Below, piece by piece: positions 33,852 to 44,351 of a DNA stretch of 64,000 bases. The notes under the pieces are model-generated. The model had not been told where the DNA came from and made no database searches. It saw only the letters and a list, made by a program, of their open reading frames with translations. Within the stretch, counting starts at the first letter, position 1. Each line of letters begins with the position of its first letter. The stretch is from Mesorhabditis belari (lineage: Eukaryota > Nematoda > Chromadorea > Rhabditida > Rhabditidae): NCBI GenBank assembly GCA_958450365.1, contig CAUEEP010000757.1, forward strand, positions 1-64,000, read 5' to 3'. Made by a program: the position numbers and the translations under genes.

Positions 33852-35218
33852 TCAAATTTCCTTTCGACATGCAGCACAGAGAAGTTGTCCATCACGTGCT
33901 CGAGCTTTTGCTTCATCAGCTCGATAATGCAACGTGGCATCAAAACATCGTCTGAAATCAGAATAACTTATTAGAGATAACTTTTGAAAAAAAGAACTTA
34001 CGTATGCCACCATTTTGAACATCCGTCTTGGCATTTCAAACACGCTTTGCCATACATTGTTTTGTGACATTTGGGGCAACCCTCATTTTTCTTCATGTGT
34101 TTATCTAAAAAATCAAAAGATCTTATAAAGTCAAAGATTTAATACTTTAAAAGTTTCAAAATAATGAAACAATTCTATAAAATCTATTATTGAAAAAATA
34201 CAATAGAAATTTGATGTACCTTCATTTTCACCACTCGATGCACTTTCATGGCCACGAGGAGTCGAAGAACGAGTTGAGTTGGTGGGAGCGCCATCGTCTT
34301 CATTGTCGTCGTGGTGCGGGGCCATCTGAAAAAATGGAAAATCAAATAGTAATAGTGATTAAACAGGAAAATTTAAGTAGTAGTAAAGTTTTACCTTGTT
34401 GGAAGGGCCTGGTTGATCGCAGTCGGAAACGGACTCAGCTTCAGAGATCGCCTTCAGGCCACTCCGAAGCAGATGGCCTGAGTGACGTCGCTTTCGGTGA
34501 GTGACCACAGCGGCGGGCGAGGGCGGGCGAGGCAGACAAAGTGTATCCGCCAAGTGATTAAAGGCATTCCAACCTGAAAGTGATTATTAATCTTTTATTA
34601 ATTGAATACACACAAAGACTCTTAAAAAACTATGATAACTAAAAAGAACCTACAGGGCATGAGTGATCCATCAATCATGATGTAACGTCGAGCTTCGTTG
34701 AGTTTGTAACGGAGCTTCGTTGGGGCTTTGCGTCTTCGATGATGTCGACGAATGATTAAGCTTTTTTAAACGTTTCCATACAGCCTAGAAATATTTAGTA
34801 AATTGTTGTAATTAAATCAAAATTGGTATAAGTGCCAAAAAGTCAATAGTTATATTTTATTCTATCAAATTTTTAAAAATTTAACATAATTTCAATTCAA
34901 ATCTTGTCAATTTCTATTCAAAACCCTAAAAAAGTTTCCTGCATGTTTAAACAGTTTAAACAATGTTTAAACAGGAGAAGGGGAGAAATTAAAAACATTA
35001 TCAGTCCAGAAAAAACTTTAGAGAAGAATAAAAAACCCTACATTACCGCCTAAACGACTGAGAGTTCTGATGAGTTTGTCGGTAGAGGTGAGTTGAAATT
35101 GTTGAATCATCATTCCTTCCAGTTCCCAGGGATTGACTTCATCCGCACTCATGTGAATCCAGGCCATGACTACTTTCAGCGCCATCAACTCTTTCTCACG
35201 ATCCAAATTGTTGATCAT
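33852..35218 (-). CDS. PHD-finger-like nuclear protein
   Basis: Minus-strand exons, upstream to downstream: about 35045-35218 (helical, DREKELMALKVVMAWIHMSA), about 34662-34790 (basic RRHHRRRKAPTKLRYKLNEA), about 34392-34577 (LADTLCLPRPPSPAAVVTHR), about 34221-34325 (acidic HHDDNEDDGAPTNST), about 34014-34105 and 33852-33953. The last two form a zinc site: CPKCHKT, CLKCQDGCSKWWHTRC, then LLCAACRKEI and stop, which matches the Cys/His order of a PHD finger (C-C, C-C, H-C, C-C). PHD fingers read histone-tail marks, so a chromatin role is inferred. Exon 2 needs one extra base in the T6 run at 34762-34767 to stay in frame. More 5' exons may lie beyond 35218. Confidence 0.6.
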
Positions 35219-35599
35219 CTAAATTTAAAAATTTAAAAGGAGAACATGAAATGTTAAAATAAATCGAAAACACAATTAGTCAAGCGACGATTTCAATTTA
35301 AATCAATTTTCTTTTAAAATATCCAAAGTTTGGTCAAATATTTCAAAGAGACGACATAATAACAAAACATTCTAGATCCTCTGTCATTTGAAAGCAGAAA
35401 TTTCGAAAAGAAATTGTAATTGTTAGAAAATTCAGAATAACAATGAAGCTAGCTATCAATTCGATTAGTGAACGAAAAATAGAAACAAATATAAAGAAAT
35501 GAACTGAAGTAAAGATAACCAATTTAGAGAAAAAAATGCGTGAATTCTTGAAAAAAATTTTTGTCAAAAATCTTCCTTTTATTGAGCTCTTAAATTGAA

Positions 35600-36010
35600 T
35601 ATCTTATTCAAATTAAATGAGTTATAGGTAAAAAAAGGAAAGAAGAATCTGATCGTAATGCCAAAGTGATTGGACCGGATAACCGAAAACCCTGAGTACC
35701 CTGGCGAAAGAATTCTCTTTCACTGGAATCTTTTAACTTTTTGGTTTCCATTACTTCACACACGTATAATTTGAATAGCTCTCTTGTAAGACGAAATTCG
35801 TTTTGTTGTATTCTTGGAAAAGTGCGTTGATTTGAATTAAATCGTTGAAATTGGCGGCTGTCACAGTGATGATTGTCTAAAGGAGAAATCATTAGATCAA
35901 CTAAAATTAGCCTTTAGACGAAAAATCTCCAAAGTTATTCCACTCATCGAATCGATTCCATAGAAAATGAAAGATGAATTATCCGAATCTAGTGGATAAT
36001 TCAAAGTGGT
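35600..36010 (-). other. Possible exons upstream of the PHD-like gene
   Basis: 35882 to about 35767 (NFNDLIQINALFQEYNKTNF) joins across a 41-bp intron to about 35610-35725 (FFRQGTQGFRLSGPITLALR) and a stop. A further stretch near 35930-36000 reads SDNSSFIFYGIDSMSGITLE. No family was recognised and no link to neighbours is shown. Confidence 0.3.
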
Positions 36011-36739
36011 TGCTGAAGCAATCGACTATTCGACTGAAAGTAAAGTGGAAGATATTGTTTTCTTGCTTGCGTAACTGGAAATCCTAAAGCAATACGTGAA
36101 AAGAGTTGCAAATGATCGAATCTTTAGACACAATTCGAATGTTCGAATCTGATCGCCAAAAATAAAACATTGAGATTGAAAGAAAAAGAATCAAAAGTGT
36201 TAGAGTTTTTAGGATATCGATTGATTGAATTTATGAGCGACTTTTGAAGGTATCTTTGCTTGTAATGGCTGTTTTTGCAAAGGCCTCATTTCACCACTTC
36301 ACTATTATTCTGACAAAAGGTTAGAAGAGACAAAATTCAAAAGAATTTGATTGCCCAAAAAGGTACCCATTGAATAGCTGATTCCTATCTGTTATCCAAG
36401 ATCTTTGAATAAGTAGCCATCCATTAAAGGTTCAAAACTTTGTCTAGAACTAATATTACTCATATAGTTTTAAAGAAGACATTTTTTGTTGAGAATAAAA
36501 TCGAGTTTGATTGCATTAACTAATCTTGAGAAAAGAGTTAGACTGAGAGACCAACACCAACAATGATATGCATCTTTTTTTTCTCAATTTTCTCAAGTTG
36601 CACTCGATATAGAATAAAATCCTTTATTTTTGTTAAAATGAAAGTAAACAAATCTACAAAATATGAACTTGATTATTGAGAATTTCAATGTTTAGCGAAC
36701 ACCAAAGAACTTTTATTGAATTTGACTGAACAATTTGCA

Positions 36740-39700
36740 TCAGTATCCGTGTGAGTTGCAATGAATCTCGGAGAATGGTTGCTAAAATGGTAACTTCAGA
36801 TAAAAAGATATTTTACTTACCCCCGCCACTTGCCATTCATTTCCAATCACACAACGAAAGACGCCATTCGACTTTGATTTAAGAATCTGAATTTCTTCCA
36901 TAGATTACATTAACTCTTTAACTCACAGGCATTCCACCATCATTGTAGGTCATGATATTTGCAGTGGCGTTGTACGGACGATACACGGCAAACCACATCT
37001 GAAATTTGATGGTAAACCATAGGAATTGTAAGCCAGACAAGGCAAGGCCAAAACCAGGCCGGTAAAGATGACTTTTTGTGAGTGATGTCTGTGGCAAAGC
37101 CAGGTCAAGATCTGGTTTATAATCAGGTTCTAAACCTGAGCTTATCTATTGGGTTGGGGAGAATGAGTCGGCGCCGAAAATGAAAAAAATGTCTAAAACT
37201 TCTATTCGACTTCGTCAAATAATATGCGTTTGATACTCATAGAATGGTTAACTAATTCTCTACAAAATGACATTTAAAAGAAAATTCAAACAGCGCCTCC
37301 GCTCAAGAAAAAGCCATTTTTTCACAAAAACTACAAACTGTGATCTAGAAAAAACCATTGGTGGGATCTTCCTGCAAATTTGGCAACTTAAGTAATTGAA
37401 TGTGCTCTATCTTTTTTATATAAACACCAAAGAAGGTTTATGTGAAAGAAACTGTTCAAATGATGAGTCGGACTCTTTGCCATTGTTAACCAGCTGCGTT
37501 TGGAAGTTCATAAACTCTACGAAAGAAAAGCTTTGTGGAATCTCTCAAAAGTGATTTTGTAGAGAAATAGTGGATCCTTTTGATGAAACCAAACGTATGT
37601 TTAAAGAAGGCTTTATGTGTGCAAAAAGTCCCTTTAAAGTTTGGCGCCGACTCATTCTCCCCAACCCAATAGTTTACAATCCTAGGCCAAGCCTGGATTA
37701 AGAGCAAGTCTGTCAAGGCACTAAAACATTGCTTCTAATCTGACCTTGGCTTAGCCTCACTTTTAACTTTTCTCATATGCTTAAAAGCTTAAAGAATAAT
37801 AGTAAACTCATCATTTTGTTAGGAGTGATCGTGCATACAAATTTCGCTGTCAAACATCCAGAAGCATCTGTGCTAAAACAAACTCTAAAAATAGCTTAAC
37901 AATAGCTATTAACAATAGCTATCAACAATAGCTATCAACAATAGCTATCAACAACATCAATTTGTTTAAAACATTACGTGTAATTGAACGATAAATCCCC
38001 ATCATCTCCAGCTCTCAGAAAACTGTTCAGATTTTGATTACAACCAGAAGCACAAGCTAAAAACAGCTAAAACAATGAAAAAAGAGCAAAAAGAAAAGAA
38101 ACCAGCTGGAGTGTTCGTTGTGGAAGTGGTTGTCTGTAAAGCTAATCTTTAACTTTCAAAATAAATAACAAACCGTTGAACAATCAATTGGATGAAGAAC
38201 TTGAGCTGGAGCCAATTGAAGCCCACATTGAGTCGCATTAGTCACGAGATTTTTCACCTATTTTAATTCATAATTGACTTATAAATCTATTAATTGTACC
38301 ACAACTTGTCCTCCCGAACAAGGTGCTCCAGTTGGACAAGGTTTCTTGGGACAAGCATAGGTTTGGGTGGTTGGACCACTAAGTTTCTGATTTTATTTGA
38401 ATACAGTATGCTCTTATCTTTAAATCCTTTATTACAATATAAAGAACTATATAAAGATATATAAAGAACTTTCAAATAGCTTTAAATGCTATAATAAACT
38501 TTTCTAGCCTAAAAAAAACTTGTCTTTCATGTCTATCTGGTCATAAGTTTGCTCATCGTTACGAAAAATCGATTAAATTTTCCCCTTTTCGGTATGTTTT
38601 TTAGTAGCTTTCTTCTAAGGCACTTTTTAGAATCAAAGAATAACCTAATTCTCAATTTTTCGTTTATTTTTCGATTCTAAATCGATCGATTCGATTCTTT
38701 TGTTTTGAAAACTCACGTGCACGCACATCCATAACTCGCCGATTCACAAGTTCTTGTCTGATTCACTTTCCCGAAGAGGCCACAAGTTGCTGTACAAGCA
38801 CCAACATTTGACCAAGCTGACCAAACACCTGAAAACTGTAAAGATTTGAAAGGAAGCACTTGTTCACCTTCAGCAGGACAAGGGAAACAGTTGAGTGGGA
38901 CCTAAAATCATTAATTTTCAAGTTCACCATCAAGATAAAGCTCAAAAATTCACCATCCCATATATCATTGCACGCTGGGTATACATAATCGGTTGTGCTT
39001 GTCACATTGCCGCAAAGGTATGCGTTTGTAGCTGTCGATTTGTACTAAACATGTGAAAATTTGCAATTCAAGTGCTTTTTTTCACCTTTGTGTATCCGGC
39101 GGCACAGACTGGAGCTTTTGTGCAAGGAGTTGGAGCACAAGGAACGACACGAGAATAGACACCGCTGTAAGAAATCGTTTGGTTCTGGTTGCTCATTAAC
39201 TTAAAAATGTTTTCAATTAGCTAATTACTGACTTGCATGGACATCCAAATGACCAAGAGTCACACGTTCGACGCTGCACTTTTCTCCCGAAAAGACCGCA
39301 TGTTTTTGAACAAGAAGTGTAGTCAATCCATTTCGACCAAGCGCCTAGAGATGAGGAAATTCATGAATTGAAATCAGAAATGGACGTATTCAGAAGAATT
39401 GAGCAAACAATGGCAATGATTTGTCCAATGATAAATGATAACTCTTAAGAGCTTTCAAATATTAGGTACATGCATAAGAAATGCGGATTTCAACATTTCC
39501 ATAAATTTTCAAACGATAGAAACCCGATATCGATGAATGTTATAAACTATTTAAAAGTTGTAAATCTCCTCTACAAAATAGGCTAAAAAATGTTTCAATT
39601 GATCGAGCAATTGAAGAAATTTCGAGGGCGAAATGCGAGTAACCAAAAAAGGATCGAGTCACAGTTTGGAATAACTCCAGTTTGATCAAACTAAAGTTAG

Positions 39701-40612
39701 CTTCCCAAAATTGACCCGATTTAAAAGAATAACTATATATTAATAAAAAGTCTAACGGAAACGCATTTACAAAAATTTAGATAAGTTCGCGCAAATAAAA
39801 AACCGGCACAAAAAAAGAAAAATATTTTAAAAAAAAGTTTTCCCAACTCTTAGTTATTTTGAATGATATTTTATGGCGCCATTTTCCACATAAAACCGAA
39901 CTCTTGTGAAAGTGGGGTTTTCAAAAGGTGCCTTTTTTTTGGTCACTCGCATTTCGCCCTCGAAATTTCTTCAATGGTTCGATCAATTGAAACACGTTTT
40001 GGCCTATTTTGCAGAGGAGATTTACAACTTTCAAATAGTTTATAACATTCATCGATATCAGCTTTCTATCGTTAAAAATTTGGTCACTTCAATGGTCACT
40101 TTCGCACGTTTGTAACTTCCTTGTCTTTGAGTTTAAACCATTAGTGTTATACATTTTCTGAAAGCTCTTTTCAATGGCTACACAATGGTAATATTAATAT
40201 TTAGAAATACGGTAAAGACAAGGGAGTTACAGACGCGCGAAAGTGCGAAAGTGTTTTTTCAAATATGATATTTCATTGTCCAGTAGTGTACCTAATACAA
40301 ATCCTTTTCTCTTTTTACAAATCCAAATCTTTTTTAACCTTTCCAGATCGAATTCATACAAATTACTAAACTTTCCGGATTCAGAAACATCAAAATTTAA
40401 TTCTTTTAACCATTTCTGATCGATTTTTTTGTTTAGTTTAAAGATTACCATTTGGAATAGTTGAACATGAATCACAACAAGCGTCACTGGGACCATAACA
40501 TGGTGGCCAAAGGTCCCCAATCGCGTTCACGCAAGTCACTAAAAACTTTGAAATAATAAGAAATCTTCTAAAACAAACCCGCAACAATAAAGAATGTAGT
40601 TTTCAAAAGCAT
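36740..40612 (-). CDS. Secreted thrombospondin type-1 repeat protein
   Basis: Minus strand. Exon 1 (40579-40612) with exon 2 (40449-40538) gives a signal peptide (MLLKTTFFIVAVTCVNA) and a Cys-rich start (PPCYGPSDACCDSC). The exon starting 39344 holds TSP1 repeat 1 (AWSKWIDYTSCSKTCGLFGR), followed by exons with APTPCTKAPVCAAGYTK and NVTSTTDYVYPACND. TSP1 repeat 2 lies near 38700-38830 (VWSAWSNVGACTATCGLFGK), then CPKKPCPTGAPCSGGQ. A Thr-rich TTTSTTNTPAG stretch leads to a C-terminal segment near 36950-36780 (YRPYNATANIMTYNDGG, GVFRCVIGNEWQVAG) and the end FSEIHCNSHGY. Such proteins are extracellular matrix or guidance factors. Three introns carry repeats (13-bp array, TA-flanked MITE, foldback). 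Middle exon borders are approximate. Confidence 0.8.
37149..37669. mobile_element. 521-bp MITE, mariner-type ends
   Basis: Ends TTGGGTTGGGGAGAATGAGT and its complement (about 30 bp, near perfect through GGCGCCGA), flanked by TA (37147-37148, 37670-37671). No transposase. Located in an intron of the TSP1 gene. Confidence 0.9.
37893..37953. repeat. 13-bp tandem repeat, about 4 copies
   Basis: AACAATAGCTATC repeated with one variant, inside a TSP1-gene intron. Confidence 0.85.
39503..40086. mobile_element. Foldback element, about 145-bp arms
   Basis: About 39503-39650 is the reverse complement of about 39937-40086: GAAGAAATTTCGAGGGCGAA at the left, TTCGCCCTCGAAATTTCTTC at the right, continuing to CGATAGAAACC / CTTTCTATCG. 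The loop is about 285 bp. It lies in the long second intron of the TSP1 gene. Confidence 0.85.
40095..40255. repeat. Second, smaller foldback
   Basis: CACTTTCGCACGTTTGTAAC with TTCCTTGTCTTT (40098-40129) pairs with AAAGACAAGGGAGTTACAG and GCGAAAGTG (40214-40250). It abuts the larger foldback, so the two may be parts of one composite element. Confidence 0.75.
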
Positions 40613-41540
40613 TTCGAAAGTGAAAATGAAAGCTTATCCGAATGGCCCGCTTCTCGTTTGAACATTTGTTCCAATTTTTATGTTTTTTTATGTAGTTCTC
40701 CAAAATAAACCAACTATTGTGCGATTTTCAATTAAAAACCCGTTTCTTTCATGCACAAAAAGTTTGAAAATCAACGTGCAAATGGAGCTGATCTCTCGTG
40801 ATGTTTAAGCTCAATTTTCTGTTCAAATTTTTGCTTTTAAAGTTGAATAGCGGTGCTTGATAGTTGTTTATTATTCGCAGTTTTTTCTATTTCAAAAATC
40901 TGGCTTTGTAGATAATAAAATAAAGTAAACGATATTCAATTTTACATGTTCTCAATAGATTTCATAATGTAAACCTTTGAAAAAAAGGAAAAACTTTGAT
41001 TTTTGAACTCTGTTGTTTACAATAGTTTTTTGGAACATTTTCAGAATTGCAAAAAAAATGAGATGACAGTAGATTTACACATAAAAATGAAGTTATAATC
41101 AATCATTTACTGGATCTAGCTTTCAGATTAAACGAGAGCAACACTTGCAGATAATTTATCTAGTCATGGAATAAACTTTTGGAAAGTTACAATAATAAAA
41201 CAATGCTCAATAATCGGTTTTTCGAGAAGATCCTGTTTGAAGGTCACAAAGTTCACTCTCATTTTGTTTGTTGTAACTCTAAATCGTTATCAAGAAGGTA
41301 ACCTTTAAGAATCTTAATCTTTAATACTTATTTTACTAATGTTTACTAGTTATCTTAAAATCTGGATAGAAGACTGGAAGATAGAAGACTTAAAGACTGG
41401 ATAGAAGGCTTGTCTCTTAGTCGAGATGTCAAAACTTTCCCAGCGGCTAGAAAAATTGATTCTTTTTCCCATTATGAGTTTTTTCTAAACATAGATATAG
41501 TACCCAAAAAATATAATATATAGAAAAAAGGTCACCTGTT
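40613..41540. other. Intergenic, upstream of TSP1 gene
   Basis: AT-rich promoter side of the TSP1 gene; no other gene is seen. Short GGATAGAAGACTGGAAGATA-type repetition near 41355-41420. Confidence 0.5.
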
Positions 41541-41790
41541 AATTTCGGTGTAAAAAAAAAAAAAAAATATACAGAAGCGATAGGGGAAAAAAACCCAAAA
41601 AAATGCAAAAAAATAAAAAAAAAAAAAGTCAGGTAAAAAAAGACAAAGCCCGGAAAAAGGACTGACCCGCCTCAGAGTGGGCTTAAAGAAAAAAAAAAAA
41701 TAAGAAAATATAATGGGACAAAACTTTGGGGGGCCAAAAAAAACAAGATAAAAAAGTTGGCCCGACTAACAAAAAAATAATATGGGTAAC
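41540..41790. other. Low-complexity, possibly misassembled stretch
   Basis: Dense A runs broken by odd fragments (GGGGAAAAAAACCC, GGGGGGCC, GACTGACCCGCC) with composition unlike either flank. It looks like poor consensus more than ordinary AT-rich DNA. Confidence 0.5.
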
Positions 41791-42444
41791 TAATTGTAAG
41801 GGTTGTTTTGTAACTTGCAATTCATTATTTCGTGTCGAATAAATATATTTTTTTTTAAACTAACCGGAAAATAGTAGCAAAACAAGCACATGAGTAAAAT
41901 AGCCGTTATGAAACCACTGAAAATACCGAAAAATTGCAAACATGGAATCATAGTAAATTTGTTGCTCATATAAAATAGAAACTCAACTAATACATTATTT
42001 TTCTCAATCATCTGTATGCATCATTCTCTTATCGGTGAGAGCACTTTAAAGGTAATAAAATAGTCTGAAAGGAATACGTAATCAAAAAATTCTTTTAAGT
42101 GAAATACTTTATTTGGACTTGAAAAAAGAAACAAGCAAAAACTTTAGAAATTTAGAGATGAATCTGCTGAGTGAAGCTGAAATAAGAATTTTTTTCAGGA
42201 AACTATTTACAAAACATGACTTTTACGTGTCTATCATCATTCTTAACACTGATTATTTTATCTGATTATGGGAAATTAACCAAAAAACATTTCATTTTAC
42301 CTTCAATTAAAATTATTCTAAAAAGTTATGAAAGAAAAGCTTTTAGAAAAGGATTAGGTTCTAAAAATTAAAAAATTAAAAATTAGTAAAATCTTAAACT
42401 CGTGGGAAAGTGGATGGGGTGAAGGGGTGGATCTGAGAAGATCG

Positions 42445-42683
42445 TACCGTAATGTCCCCACCCCCCGTACAGTCACGTAGTCTCAGAAAGTTTTTTAGTA
42501 TTTCATTTTTTTCAAAGGCCCGTACTTTCAAAATGTTTTTGGTACAAAAGCCCTGAATTTCAGCTATTTTTTGATACCTAAACGCGCATTGTAGCATAAA
42601 CCAGTGTCGAGAAAACCTCGTTCAAAGCTAGACTACGCAACACTCCGCACCGTCATTATGGGGGTGGGGTACCATTACAGTAT
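42445..42683. mobile_element. Candidate MITE with GC-rich inverted ends
   Basis: ACCGTAATGTCCCCACCCCC followed by CGTAGTC at the left matches the reverse complement of GACTACG with GGGGGTGGGGTACCATTACA at the right, with gaps. About 240 bp, no ORF. Confidence 0.6.
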
Positions 42684-42689
42684 TTACGG

Positions 42690-44100
42690 TAAGTGGCCTG
42701 TGGAAACGTTTCCTCCAAAGAAAACTCCAAGTCTACAGTTAGTAAAGAAATCAATTCTATGCGAAGAAAATAGAATACAAAAAGCTTGTTCTCAATTTGC
42801 GTATAGCTTTTTCAGAGAAGAATCCATGCATTGGTGATTTCCGTGCATCAGTTCTTACAAAGTTCTTCACAAAAAAGTCCTCCAGTTGGACGTAAATGGT
42901 CGAATTTGGATTTTCACATAATTTCCTTCATTTTATATAAGATTTATTCTGTTATTTCTGTTATTTCAGTTCTTTATTCTATTAAAAACTCCACAAATAA
43001 AAGCAAAAAAAAAGACAAGTTTTGAGGCAAAAGCAAATCGATTGTGTAAAAAATTTGAAAATAATGAAAAAAAAACTTTGGCAGAATGGAGAATTTGAGT
43101 TCAAGAAAAGGGGAAAATCAAGAAAAATAAGCGAAATGTTTTTTTAAAAGCGAATTCTGATCACATTTTGAGAAGCTGAGTTTTTTGAGAATTGGCAGTT
43201 TTATGAGTTACTTTGAAGAAAAGGAAAGGAAAAATGATTTAAAGTCACCGGTGAGAGCTGTGACCCAATGGAATGAATTCATGCACAAGGGATTCATTGG
43301 AAAATCAAAAGAAAGAAGTTGTTTGAGGGTAAATGGGTGTACTCTATGCTTGAGAATGGAAACACACTCTTTCTGGCACAGTGAAGCCTTTTATCGGTTT
43401 GTTAGGCTGCTTGTGATTGTGTTCACCCAAAGAACATGGGGATTTTCCAGACTCCTTTCCAGAACACTGCTTTTATTCTAGACAAAAAGAGTCTAGTGAA
43501 CTAGAAAGGGTGTATTTTTACGCTCAAGTACAAAGTACACCAAGTAGCCAAGGCAATGATAACTTTTGATACCAAATTTCAGTCTTGAGCCAGTTTGAAG
43601 TCATGAAAACTTGCTATTTCAACTATGAAATCTAATTCAATTCATTTCACTGAAAATTTGATATCAATTGTTGTACTAAAATGAAATTTTGCAATCAATT
43701 GATGAAACAAAATCTACAAACAAACAATTATGACAAATTTTCTTTTCATTATGATAGTGGCTATATTGTAAAGATGAGATCTGATTGGAAAAGAAGTGAT
43801 TGACAGCATTAAATGCTGATCTTTCAATATGCTGAAGGAAAATTGAAAATCTTGATACCTGAGACGATAAAATAGCATAAAATGAATGAAAATACTTAAG
43901 AGTTAAGAGATATGTTGGAGATGAAAGGATGATTCTACTTTTAACTAGGGATCCTTTTCGATTTACATCTGGCTTTTGAGTCTAGACAGAGGTTTTTGCT
44001 GTCTTTTGTGCTAATTTCGAATATCTAGATCGTTTAGGGATGACGTGTGGAGATTCGCAAGATATTCAACTCCAAAATCCCTCCAAAACTTTTCGACCGT
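42690..44100. other. Intergenic, no supported gene
   Basis: Several short open frames but none with splice-consistent neighbours or recognisable motifs; AT-rich throughout. Confidence 0.45.
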
Positions 44101-44133
44101 CGATAGTCAAATTTTTGCGCCGCTCTGTAAACG

Positions 44134-44204
44134 TGAGCTCGTGGCCTATTGGTCTGCTTGATTTCAGTTCTTTATCTCATAGGTTCGAACCCGCTTGCAC
44201 ACAT
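44134..44204 (+). repeat. tRNA-like fragment (A and B boxes)
   Basis: TCGTGGCCTATTGGTCTGC resembles an A box / D-arm and AGGTTCGAACCC at 44181-44192 is a good B box at tRNA spacing. The acceptor and T stems do not pair, so this is a tRNA pseudogene or SINE head, not a working tRNA. Confidence 0.5.
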
Positions 44205-44351
44205 TTCTTTCTGCTTTTTGTGTGATGTAGAAAGCGTAGCTAAATTTTAGGGTAAAAAAAACTGCAGAAAAACTAGACTCAAAAGCTAGGTGTAAATCGA
44301 AAAGCATTTCTAGTAAGCCTATTCTCTTCAACAATAGGAATAGATTACTGA

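Noticed and set aside
37880..37960. CRISPR-like array
   Set aside because: A 13-bp unit with no spacers in eukaryotic intron sequence; it is a simple minisatellite.
44134..44204. Functional tRNA gene
   Set aside because: Box A and B are present but acceptor and T stems do not pair and no anticodon arm is convincing.
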